In this document: piece by piece, positions 1-6,110 of the stretch | Position numbering within the stretch: the stretch's first letter is position 1 | Layout: the number at the start of each line of letters is the position of its first letter | NCBI GenBank assembly: GCA_022360535.1 | Contig: JAKSCP010000301.1 | Span: 1-9,296 of the forward strand | Reading direction: 5' to 3' | From: Pseudomonadales bacterium | GTDB taxonomy: Bacteria > Pseudomonadota > Gammaproteobacteria > Pseudomonadales > Pseudohongiellaceae | DNA length: 9,296 bases | Translations under genes and position numbers: made by a program | Notes under the pieces: model-generated | Database searches by the model: none | What the model saw: the letters and a program-made list of their open reading frames with translations, nothing else | What the model was told of the DNA's origin: nothing

Positions 1-1370
1 TCCAGTCCGTAGTCTGTATTCGTTACCTGGTAGGCGAAGTAAACCACCATGCCGCAGCACACGAGCAGGAAGCAGGACAAGGTCACTTCCGCACTGACGA
101 CGATTTGAGTAATCCATGATTTTCCAGATCCGCCCGTCCCTTTGTTGCTAGTACCAGATAGAACTTCAGCCGGCTTTTCTTTGTATACCCGAAGTGCGAC
201 AAACAGGCTGGAAGCCAGCCATATCAGTGCCGTGCAAACGATGCCAGCCAGCATGACGTTGCCATCTATCTGAAAATCGAACCAGAAGGGAAGCGGTACG
301 TCTTGGCTGCTTTGAAACTGAATGTGCATTAGCGGAAGGAGCAGGGACGTTAGTCCAAAGCTCAACAACAAGCCAAAAGTGCAGATCAAAGACGACTCGA
401 GCAGAACCTGTTTGGCAAGCTCCCAGCCGTTTGCACCTAATGACGATCGGATAGCCAGCTCCTGTCTACGAGACGCCGATCGGATCAGTAATAAAGAAGA
501 AAGATTAACGACTCCAAGTGTGAGAATGATTAACGTGGTATAGAGCAGTATTTGATTGAAACCATTGGTGTCCGGGGACGTCGAGGCAGCGTAGTACCTC
601 ACAATCTCTGATCTGTTGGCGTAGACATCGGGGTATTCGATGGATAATTCCTGAAGTATGGCGTTGAGCTCGGCTTCAGCTTCGACCAGAGTCGAATCAT
701 CTTCCAATATTCCTGCCAATGTCAGCCTCTCGCCTTCACCGGGGATGGCGCTGTCTTGATTGGGTAATGGAAACCAGACGTCGTGGTGGGTGGGGAATTT
801 GAACCCTTCGGGCATGATTCCAATGACTGTATGGGGCTCGCCGTTAATAGAACTGGACTGACCCACGATTCCGGAATCGCCACCGTAATAACTCTGCCAT
901 AGGGCGTGGCTGATAACGGCGACTCTGCCACTGTTCGAATCTGCATCCAGATCATCGAACAGCCGGCCTTGCGATGGATTTACTTCGAGGGCGGTAAACA
1001 GATCAGTTGAAATGCTTGCGCCGGCGAAACGCTGCGCATAGCCACCGTCGCTGAATACAAACGAGTCCGGGTTGAAAGCGCCGAGTATGGTGTAACTGGT
1101 AGAACGTTCCTTTATACGGTTGAACGCATAATAGTCGTAAGCGTCCTGGCTGTAGTCGAAATCTCCAATATTGCTGTTGATCGTTTTTAGCGTGACATAG
1201 CGATCACCATTTACAAATGGCATGGGCTTGTCGGAGAGAATTCGTACGAAAGTGTAGCTGGTCAGGTAAAGAGAAAGCCCCAATACCAGAACAACCAGAG
1301 TAGCAATAGTAAAACCTGGTGTTTTTCGGAGTAGCCGGATTGAATAATTTATGTTCGATAGCAGTTGCAT
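1..1370 (-). CDS. ABC transporter permease, MacB/FtsX type (ADOP-like), 3' end outside the window
   Basis: Inner-membrane permease of a MacB-like exporter. The frame is open from ATG at 1370 through 456 codons to the window edge, so the C-terminus is missing. The N-terminus (LLRKTPGFTIATLVVLVLGL, residues 13-32) opens the first membrane segment (about 19-41) and is typical of ADOP permeases. A periplasmic MacB_PCD-like domain follows (about 45-270); it contains ALWQSYYGGDSGIVG (156-170) and INGEPHTVIGIMPEGFKFP (175-193). The FtsX core then begins: membrane segments near 273-297, 322-348 and 371-393, with the cytoplasmic signature RRQELAIRSSLGA at 301-313. A further segment near 419-445 probably starts the second half of the roughly 800-residue duplicated ADOP layout. 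An AGGA about 14 bases upstream is a weak ribosome site. It follows the ATPase gene by 145 bases and is probably in the same operon. Family assignment is firm; substrate is unknown. Confidence 0.9.
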   Translation of the reverse strand, partial: MQLLSNINYSIRLLRKTPGFTIATLVVLVLGLSLYLTSYTFVRILSDKPMPFVNGDRYVTLKTINSNIGDFDYSQDAYDYYAFNRIKERSTSYTILGAFNPDSFVFSDGGYAQRFAGASISTDLFTALEVNPSQGRLFDDLDADSNSGRVAVISHALWQSYYGGDSGIVGQSSSINGEPHTVIGIMPEGFKFPTHHDVWFPLPNQDSAIPGEGERLTLAGILEDDSTLVEAEAELNAILQELSIEYPDVYANRSEIVRYYAASTSPDTNGFNQILLYTTLIILTLGVVNLSSLLLIRSASRRQELAIRSSLGANGWELAKQVLLESSLICTFGLLLSFGLTSLLLPLMHIQFQSSQDVPLPFWFDFQIDGNVMLAGIVCTALIWLASSLFVALRVYKEKPAEVLSGTSNKGTGGSGKSWITQIVVSAEVTLSCFLLVCCGMVVYFAYQVTNTDYGL

Positions 1371-1515
1371 GTTTTTAGTACTGGTCCTGATCTGAATCGG
1401 TGTGCAAGTAAACCTAAAAACACACATCCCTGTGCTTAGTCTTAGGAAAGGCTGGCGTTTCCTTAACTATGAGTCGATGCCAGCATGCAGTAGGCTCCCC
1501 CTTGAATTTGTGCTG
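1371..1515. other. 145-base spacer between ATPase and permease genes
   Basis: No gene or strong signal is seen. A 6-bp AGGAAA/TTTCCT hairpin with an 8-base loop (1444-1463) lacks a U-run, so it is not a convincing terminator. I found no sigma-54 promoter and no GGGACA half-site here. Cotranscription of ATPase and permease is therefore the default reading. Confidence 0.5.
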
Positions 1516-2244
1516 CTAAACAGCATGTAACTGGGTTTCGTCGTCATCTTTTCCGGTTTGTGGTTCATCCACGATACGCCCATCGAACAGATGTACCTGG
1601 CGTTTCGCCTTCGAAGCGGAGCGCGGATCGTGAGTGACCAGGCAGATCGTTGTACCCTCGGCGTTGAGTCGATCAAAGATATCCATCACGATGGCTGCAG
1701 CCTTGGAGTCCAGGTTTCCGGTAGGCTCGTCGGCCAGAATAATTTTCGGTTTGCCAGCTAGAGCACGAGCGATAGCTATGCGCTGCTGCTGGCCCCCAGA
1801 AAGTTGTGCAGGGAAATGGTTGGCAAAGTCGGTCATACCGATCTTGTCCAGCATCTCATCCACCAGTTCTTTGCGGTCCTTGCGGCCCATTTCTTTGCGG
1901 TAGGTGAGAGGTAACTCGACATTCTCTGCTGCGGTCATTTCGGAGCTGAGATTGAATGCCTGAAAAATAAATCCTATCTGGCGGTTACGAATTCGTGCGT
2001 GCTCGGCCTGTTTCATGCTGGTGATATCTGCGCCATCGAACAGGTAACGCCCGGTTGTGGCTCCGTTCAACACACCGATGATGGAAAGCAGGGTAGATTT
2101 GCCAGAACCTGAGGGTCCGCAGATAGAAACGTATTCCCCCTCGGTGATAGTCAGATCGATGTCCTTTAGAACTGTGCTTTCCAGCTTACCGACCTTGTAG
2201 GTCTTGCTGACTTTCTCTAGTTGGATCAATGTTCTTCCAGCCAT
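1516..2244 (-). CDS. ABC transporter ATP-binding protein, MacB/LolD type
   Basis: Cytoplasmic ATPase that powers the adaptor-permease exporter of this operon. At 242 residues it has the usual length of a stand-alone LolD/MacB-type ATPase and carries all expected motifs: Walker A GPSGSGKST (43-51), Q-loop glutamine 95 in GFIFQAFNL, signature LSGGQQQR (148-155), Walker B IILADEP (168-174), D-loop NLDS (177-180) and switch histidine 205 in VTHD. The GFIFQ and TGNLDS wording is characteristic of the MacB/LolD/FtsE group, which works mechanically on periplasmic substrates. The ATG at 2244 has a good ribosome site, AAAGGA at 2252-2257, seven bases upstream. The acidic tail (KDDDET, 232-237) lies outside the fold. 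The gene starts 71 bases after the adaptor gene and precedes the permease gene. The substrate cannot be read from the ATPase. Confidence 0.95.
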   Translation of the reverse strand: MAGRTLIQLEKVSKTYKVGKLESTVLKDIDLTITEGEYVSICGPSGSGKSTLLSIIGVLNGATTGRYLFDGADITSMKQAEHARIRNRQIGFIFQAFNLSSEMTAAENVELPLTYRKEMGRKDRKELVDEMLDKIGMTDFANHFPAQLSGGQQQRIAIARALAGKPKIILADEPTGNLDSKAAAIVMDIFDRLNAEGTTICLVTHDPRSASKAKRQVHLFDGRIVDEPQTGKDDDETQLHAV

Positions 2245-2295
2245 ACTAAATTCCTTTGCTGATTGCTTACTGCTGCCTACTCACGTTTTAGCTTG

Positions 2296-2307
2296 CAACT
2301 CGAGTTG
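2296..2307. repeat. 12-bp perfect palindrome between adaptor and ATPase genes
   Basis: CAACTCGAGTTG is a perfect palindrome eight bases past the adaptor stop codon. It has no loop and no U-run, so it is not a usual terminator. It could be an operator or an mRNA processing site, but a single 12-bp palindrome can arise by chance. Confidence 0.25.
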
Positions 2308-2315
2308 TTTCATAT

Positions 2316-3566
2316 CTAGTTTAGTAGGATACGGTCATGGTCTTGCCAGTCGCTGCTATCAGAGAGAATGACCCGATCTCCAGGCGTCAGCCCCTCCAAA
2401 ATTTCTACTCTATTGACGGAGGCTCGGCCCATGCGCACGTTAATTCTCTCTGCGTATTCGCCCACATCATCCAATTTGTATATGGTGACTTCCGCATCGG
2501 TGCGAATGAACGTTGGTCTGCCAACATGCAATGCGTCTGCGATCTGAGCTACGTAAATGATGCCTTCAACCTGTAGTTGCGGTCTGGCACCGCGAGGAAG
2601 TGCATCATGTATGTCTACATCTACGATGACAGTCCCTTCAGTAACCCCTGGATCGATTCGTGTTACAACCCCATTGACTGTGCCGTTGCGGGTATCCACC
2701 ACAACGTTCTGCCCTCTTACTACATCTCCAGCCTGTCGAGCTGGCACCCTCAGTTCAGCGTAGAGCAGATCTTGTCGGGCCAGTCTGCCGATAGGGCTTC
2801 CCAGCATGAGTTGTTGGCCAAGTTCGAGGTCCAATTCCTGTACGATACCGTCTATGCCGGCGATGATCTTGAGGTTGTTGACATTGTTGTTTGCGCGGTC
2901 CAGCGCCCGGGCAAGTTGGGTAACTCGTGACTCACGGACCGAGAGCAAGGTTTGCATATTGTCACGATTGCGTTGTAGTCGTTTCTCTTCGATCTCAAGA
3001 GTTTGCTGTAATTGATCTACATCGAGCAGTATCTGTTGAAACTCGATGTCAGGAATTATTCCCTGTTCGTGCAGGGGTCGTTTCCTCTCTCGTTCCATCG
3101 ACGTTTTTTCAAGCTGAAACCGCACCTGCATCACCGCTGCTTCCAGGTCCAATATCTGATTTTCAAGTTCTACTTCGAACGCTTGTAAGTCGGCAACCGC
3201 ACCCTCCCAGGCGGAGAAGGCTTCTTCGGCCGCGTTGACTAGTTGAGGATTAGTGAGTTCGGCCAGCAGTTGACCCTTGTTCACCTCATCGCCGGGATCA
3301 ACATGCACTCGTGCGACCCTTCCTTCGACTTGTGCAGAAATAAGTTCGAGATCTCTGGGTAGCAGTTGACCATTGGCACTGATACGAATTTCCAGATCTC
3401 CCCGTTCCACGGTGCCAATTAACAGCGTGTCCCGGTCTACCCGGCGACTTTCGAAATCGATATTGGCAATCGCAATGGCGCCGGAGGTTAGTACTGCGAT
3501 GGCAATAACGCTGAGCGCGATCTTTTTGACCACTGCGAATTTCGACTTTTTGCGAACTTTGTCCAA
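2316..3566 (-). CDS. periplasmic adaptor (membrane fusion protein), HlyD/MacA type
   Basis: Membrane-anchored adaptor expected to link the inner-membrane ABC permease to an outer-membrane channel. Its 416 residues run in the usual order: a basic cytoplasmic tip (KVRKKSK) and one membrane segment (about 14-34); the first lipoyl half (SAQVEGRVARVHVDPGDEV, 77-95); a long alpha-hairpin coiled coil (about 108-232); the second lipoyl half (IDGIVQELDLELGQ, 238-251); a beta-barrel region (about 265-340); and a membrane-proximal domain ending in LEGLTPGDRVILSD (390-403). The start is TTG at 3566, supported by AGAGG six bases upstream and by placing the basic tip just before the anchor. It is the first gene after a sigma-54 promoter and enhancer, and the ATPase and permease genes follow. 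No TolC-like gene is in the window, so the outer-membrane partner is elsewhere or absent. The MacA-like role is inferred from architecture and neighbours. Confidence 0.93.
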   Translation of the reverse strand: MDKVRKKSKFAVVKKIALSVIAIAVLTSGAIAIANIDFESRRVDRDTLLIGTVERGDLEIRISANGQLLPRDLELISAQVEGRVARVHVDPGDEVNKGQLLAELTNPQLVNAAEEAFSAWEGAVADLQAFEVELENQILDLEAAVMQVRFQLEKTSMERERKRPLHEQGIIPDIEFQQILLDVDQLQQTLEIEEKRLQRNRDNMQTLLSVRESRVTQLARALDRANNNVNNLKIIAGIDGIVQELDLELGQQLMLGSPIGRLARQDLLYAELRVPARQAGDVVRGQNVVVDTRNGTVNGVVTRIDPGVTEGTVIVDVDIHDALPRGARPQLQVEGIIYVAQIADALHVGRPTFIRTDAEVTIYKLDDVGEYAERINVRMGRASVNRVEILEGLTPGDRVILSDSSDWQDHDRILLN

Positions 3567-3570
3567 ACTG

Positions 3571-3577
3571 CACCTCT
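3571..3577 (-). promoter_or_regulatory. ribosome binding site fixing the TTG start of the adaptor
   Basis: AGAGGTG on the minus strand, with AGAGG six bases from the TTG at 3566. A GTG at 3573-3571 overlaps this site but opens a different frame and is not the adaptor start. Confidence 0.7.
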
Positions 3578-3601
3578 TTTCGAGAATTCAGTGATAAATA
3601 A

Positions 3602-3701
3602 TGCTGGTCAGGCTCCCCTTCTAGATTGAATGCTGCTCCACACTACCAATCTGGTATCCACTCCTTTTTCGAGTTTGGTAAACATTGAGCACTGACCAGC
3701 A
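3602..3701 (-). promoter_or_regulatory. structured 5' leader of the adaptor mRNA (long-range 14-bp stem)
   Basis: The predicted transcript starts near 3706 and has a leader of about 140 bases. Read 5' to 3' on the minus strand, TGCTGGTCAG (3701-3692) is exactly complementary to CTGACCAGCA (3611-3602). The stem continues inward with GCTC pairing to GAGC across one bulged base, about 14 bp in all. The enclosed loop holds two small dyads, TACCA-GAT-TGGTA (3656-3644) and GTTT-ACC-AAAC (3683-3673). The stem closes about 35 bases before the start codon and leaves the ribosome site exposed. It may stabilise the 5' end or act as a control element. It resembles no riboswitch I recognise. The complementarity is seen directly; the function is inferred. 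Confidence 0.5.
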
Positions 3702-3716
3702 CCGTACTGTATTACC

Positions 3717-3732
3717 AGCAAACCTCGTGCCA
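3717..3732 (-). promoter_or_regulatory. sigma-54 promoter of the exporter operon
   Basis: TGGCACG-AGGT-TTGCT on the minus strand matches the RpoN consensus TGGCACG-N4-TTGCW completely, with GG near -24 and GC near -12 at the invariant 10-bp spacing. The predicted start is near 3706, giving a leader of about 140 bases to the adaptor TTG. RpoN promoters need an enhancer-binding protein, and a matching upstream element lies at 3807-3836. Confidence 0.92.
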
Positions 3733-3806
3733 GCAATGTAACTTATTGAAAAATATGTATTTACTGGGTCTGGTGGAAAATGGGAAAGGCCGTTTTCACC
3801 AAAGAT

Positions 3807-3836
3807 GGGACAATAGACTGTCCCGAAATCGGGACA
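3807..3836. promoter_or_regulatory. three-half-site enhancer (UAS) of the exporter operon
   Basis: On the plus strand GGGACA (3807-3812), TGTCCC (3819-3824) and GGGACA (3831-3836) alternate in orientation with exactly six bases between neighbours, so two overlapping 18-bp dyads share the middle half-site. The first spacer is ATAGAC and the second GAAATC. The element is 74 bp upstream of the -24 box and its centre is about 115 bp from the predicted start, the usual place for an NtrC-type activator. The same arrangement recurs at 4719-4748. The binding protein is probably one of the two sigma-54 regulators encoded here, by inference. Confidence 0.85.
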
Positions 3837-3838
3837 GT
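3817..3838 (-). terminator. hairpin after the TPR gene, overlapping the enhancer
   Basis: The arms ACTGTCCCGA (3817-3826) and TCGGGACAGT (3829-3838) are perfectly complementary. In the TPR-gene transcript this gives a 9-bp GC-rich stem with an AUUU loop, beginning 17 bases after the stop codon. The shape suits a terminator, but no U-run follows (CTATTG comes next), so intrinsic termination is doubtful. It may only reflect the protein-binding dyad. Confidence 0.3.
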
Positions 3839-3855
3839 GACCGGGCCTGCCAGCC

Positions 3856-4518
3856 TTAATGCTGGAGCTCCGACCGGACCCGAGTCAACGCACCTTCCAC
3901 ATCCCTTTGCAGCACCGCATCCCAGTTTGGAAACTCTGGTCTCGGAGCCGCAGCTTTGGCGCGATTCAGGTAGTCTTGGGCTTCCTGATATCTGTCCTGG
4001 GTTATGAGGTACAAACCAAAATACAGATTGTTGGCTGCAGTCTCCGAGTTGATAGATAACGCTTCCATCAACAGCTCTTCAGCTTTGTCATCATTGCCGA
4101 AGCTTATGGGCCACGACGGCAATGTGAAATACAGCCGGCCCAGAAATGCCTGCGAATATCCCCCGAGTGCAGAACTATCCAACTCTATGGCCCTCTCAAA
4201 TTCATCGCGCGAAGTTCTCGCCAACCTCAGCGCGCGTAATCCCTGTGTCTGGGCATACGCACTTCTGATCAACGCACTGGCAAACCACGCTTCTGCTTCA
4301 TCGGGATTGTTGTCGCGGTAGCGCTCTGCTTCATTCAGCAAGGGCTCTATTCTTTCCGCCTGATCGTCAATGTCTACTGTTAGATAAACTTCTTCAAAAC
4401 TTTCGACGATGGCTAGTGCAGGACTGGCAGATTCAGCGCCAGCAGTATAAGAAATAAACACAACAAGTAGCACGAGCGAGAAAATCTTGTGGTCTGGTCG
4501 CGTGGAAAGTTTTCTCAT
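3856..4518 (-). CDS. secreted TPR-repeat protein
   Basis: A 220-residue protein with a likely Sec signal peptide: basic RKLSTRPDHK, hydrophobic core 12-24 (FSLVLLVVFISY), and a probable cut after AGA (26-28) with no lipobox cysteine, so the mature form should be soluble in the periplasm. The rest is helical with TPR-like repeats. One lies near 74-114 (NPDEAEAWFASALIRSAYAQ, then an FERAIELDSSALG end), one near 143-160 (DDKAEELLMEALSINSET) and one near 163-190 (NNLYFGLYLITQDRYQEAQD). The segment PSWPISFGNDDKAEELL recalls a small TPR family that includes TatT-like proteins, but the match is from memory. The ATG at 4518 has a strong ribosome site, TAAGGAG at 4526-4532. The gene has its own sigma-54 promoter and an enhancer identical in layout to that of the exporter operon, which suggests it serves the same response, perhaps as a periplasmic scaffold. 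That role is inferred. Confidence 0.85.
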   Translation of the reverse strand: MRKLSTRPDHKIFSLVLLVVFISYTAGAESASPALAIVESFEEVYLTVDIDDQAERIEPLLNEAERYRDNNPDEAEAWFASALIRSAYAQTQGLRALRLARTSRDEFERAIELDSSALGGYSQAFLGRLYFTLPSWPISFGNDDKAEELLMEALSINSETAANNLYFGLYLITQDRYQEAQDYLNRAKAAAPRPEFPNWDAVLQRDVEGALTRVRSELQH

Positions 4519-4599
4519 TAGCCAACTCCTTACAACACAATGTTTCTGTTACGGAACGACATTCAGTACGTTGATTCGCGATAGTGCACGCGGGACTGA

Positions 4600-4617
4600 A
4601 ATAAATTCCCATTTATT
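4600..4617 (-). promoter_or_regulatory. A/U-rich hairpin at the predicted 5' end of the TPR-gene mRNA
   Basis: AATAAAT and ATTTATT form a perfect 7-bp stem around a GGGA loop, beginning two bases after the predicted start near 4619. A 5'-terminal hairpin can protect mRNA from decay. The stem is weak because it has only A-U pairs. Confidence 0.35.
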
Positions 4618-4629
4618 GAAAACGTAAAC

Positions 4630-4645
4630 AGCAACCATCGTGCCA
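4630..4645 (-). promoter_or_regulatory. sigma-54 promoter of the TPR gene
   Basis: TGGCACG-ATGG-TTGCT on the minus strand fully matches the RpoN consensus with the correct 10-bp GG-to-GC spacing. The predicted start is near 4619, leaving a leader of about 100 bases before the ATG at 4518. It shares every consensus base with the exporter promoter; only the N4 differs (ATGG against AGGT). Confidence 0.92.
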
Positions 4646-4718
4646 AATCCTCAAACACTGAATTGGCGCGGGCTCGCAACACAGCGATGCATGCCAATGA
4701 GTAAGATGTTTTAGAAAT

Positions 4719-4748
4719 GGGACAGTGGATTGTCCCAGCTAAGGGACA
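4719..4748. promoter_or_regulatory. three-half-site enhancer (UAS) of the TPR gene
   Basis: On the plus strand GGGACA (4719-4724), TGTCCC (4731-4736) and GGGACA (4743-4748) are separated by six-base spacers GTGGAT and AGCTAA. Half-sites, order, orientation and spacing equal those at 3807-3836, while the spacers differ, as expected for a protein-contact site rather than a copied repeat. It ends eight bases past the stop codon of the upstream kinase gene and lies 73 bp upstream of the -24 box. Confidence 0.85.
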
Positions 4749-4756
4749 GGGTGTGG

Positions 4757-6109
4757 TTAAACCGTAATGGGCAATTGCAATCGTGCGACAGCACCAGCAA
4801 GGTCTTTGCGATTCTCTACAATTACCTGTCCACCATGTTTGGCTGCTATCTGCCGACTGAGTGCCAGGCCGATACCGGCGCCTTTTTCTTTAGTGGTATA
4901 GAAGGGAATGAAAAGATTTGTCGGGTTACTGATCCCTGAGCCGTTGTCTACAACGGAAAATTCTACATACCCGGATTTTCTGATACAGCTCAATTCAACT
5001 GGAATAGGGGAATCGTTGTTTGCCTCAACAGCATTCTTGACGAGATTAATTAGCGCTTGTTCCAGTTGCACAGGGTCGCCAAACAGAGTCAGGTCCGATT
5101 CGACTTCTTTTGAAGTAACTGGTTGATCAGCAAAAAACCGCTGCACTTTAGCCAATAGTTCTTCTACAGAAAAAGAAACTTTGTGTGGATCCGGGAGTTT
5201 CGCGATTCTGGCATAGACGGAGATAAAATCCCGTAGCCCCTTAGCCCGTTCCTCGATTACTTCCAGGCCTTGTTTGAGGTCGCCATCCTTGAGCTCCGGA
5301 TATTTTTCCAGATGAGTTTCCAGCGTCTGACAGATGGAACTGATCGGTGTGAGAGAATTGTTTACTTCATGCGCGATGACCCGAATGAGTCGTTGCCAGG
5401 CACTGATCTCTTCCTCGCTTAACACCTGCTTTAGATCTGTAATAAAGATTACTTTTCCGGGTTTAGCCTGATAGCGGTAAGCCTGAACATTTATTTGCCA
5501 ACGGCCAGCAGAACCAGGAAAGTCGTGATCTACTAACTTCGACCCTTGCTCCCCAACAACAGCCGACAATGCCGTGTCATTGAACGGTTTGCCGATAATC
5601 TCATCGGGTTTTACATCGAGTAGTTTGCTTGCCAGACGGTTGACGAGTCGTATGTTGTCTTCGTCATCACAGGCAACTATGGCAACGTTTATTTGATTGA
5701 CGATTCGTTCCAAAAGCTTCTCTGATTCGAGCTCCTGCTGCTTGACTGACCGCAATTGATTAGTCAGGCTGTCAATCTGTTGATAGAGTTCGGCCAACTC
5801 GCCGGGATCTCTCACTCGACTGCTACGCATACTGTAGTCTTCAGTGCGAATGGCCTCAATGAGATTACTCAGCGTTCTGAGATGGTAAACAAAATTCTCT
5901 CGCACGCTGGCAGCAACAGCGAGCAACCATAGAAGGCAGAATCCTGATATTGTGAGCTTGAATGTGAGTGTCATCTCTTCATCGGTAAATACATAGATCA
6001 GCAATACAACTACCGGAACTGCACTGACTAGTACTGAAAGAAAGAGTTTCTGCTCCGAAGAGATTCGGCGTTCAACGGGTTTGTTGGTAGGGTGGCGAGG
6101 CGGTGTCAA
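4757..6109 (-). CDS. NtrY-like sensor histidine kinase (second pair)
   Basis: A 450-residue membrane kinase, expected to phosphorylate the sigma-54 regulator encoded just upstream. Two membrane segments (about 22-41 and 50-67) are separated by only about eight residues, so there is practically no periplasmic sensor domain. Next come a HAMP-like linker (about 70-130), a PAS-like domain (about 133-228) and the kinase core. The H-box is VIAHEVNNSLTPI with phospho-acceptor His247. The ATPase domain has an N-box (INLVKNAVEA, with Asn355 and Asn359), G1 (VVDNGSGI, 386-393), an F-box (LFIPFYTTKEKG, 399-410) and G2 (GAGIGLALS, 410-418). All catalytic residues are present. The start is TTG at 6109, one base after the regulator's stop codon, with CAAGG seven bases upstream; a later ATG (residue 46) would remove the first membrane segment. 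The stimulus is unknown; membrane perturbation or the transport state of the pump are possible. Confidence 0.92.
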   Translation of the reverse strand: MTPPRHPTNKPVERRISSEQKLFLSVLVSAVPVVVLLIYVFTDEEMTLTFKLTISGFCLLWLLAVAASVRENFVYHLRTLSNLIEAIRTEDYSMRSSRVRDPGELAELYQQIDSLTNQLRSVKQQELESEKLLERIVNQINVAIVACDDEDNIRLVNRLASKLLDVKPDEIIGKPFNDTALSAVVGEQGSKLVDHDFPGSAGRWQINVQAYRYQAKPGKVIFITDLKQVLSEEEISAWQRLIRVIAHEVNNSLTPISSICQTLETHLEKYPELKDGDLKQGLEVIEERAKGLRDFISVYARIAKLPDPHKVSFSVEELLAKVQRFFADQPVTSKEVESDLTLFGDPVQLEQALINLVKNAVEANNDSPIPVELSCIRKSGYVEFSVVDNGSGISNPTNLFIPFYTTKEKGAGIGLALSRQIAAKHGGQVIVENRKDLAGAVARLQLPITV

Positions 6110-6110
6110 C

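Noticed and set aside
722..955. Minus-strand 77-codon frame inside the permease region
   Set aside because: It is an out-of-frame shadow; the true permease frame is open across the whole of 1-1370 with family motifs throughout.
1444..1463. AGGAAA/TTTCCT hairpin between ATPase and permease genes as a terminator
   Set aside because: The stem is only 6 bp with an 8-base loop and no U-run; splitting the transcript here would separate the permease from its ATPase.
2337..3238. Several plus-strand reading frames opposite the adaptor gene
   Set aside because: They are shadows of the strongly supported minus-strand adaptor, with no recognisable domains and no convincing ribosome sites.
3427..3432. 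Single TGTCCC inside the adaptor gene
   Set aside because: It is isolated within codons and lacks the six-base-spaced partners seen in the two enhancers.
3616..3668. Short leader peptide inside the exporter 5' leader
   Set aside because: AAGGAG followed by a TTG opens about 13 codons ending before the closing arm of the stem, but spacing is poor and the start weak, with nothing distinctive in the peptide.
3733..3806. IHF site between enhancer and sigma-54 promoter
   Set aside because: The stretch is A/T-rich and IHF would fit the architecture, but the best match to WATCAANNNNTTR near 3736-3748 has about three mismatches. The equivalent stretch at 4646-4718 is no better.
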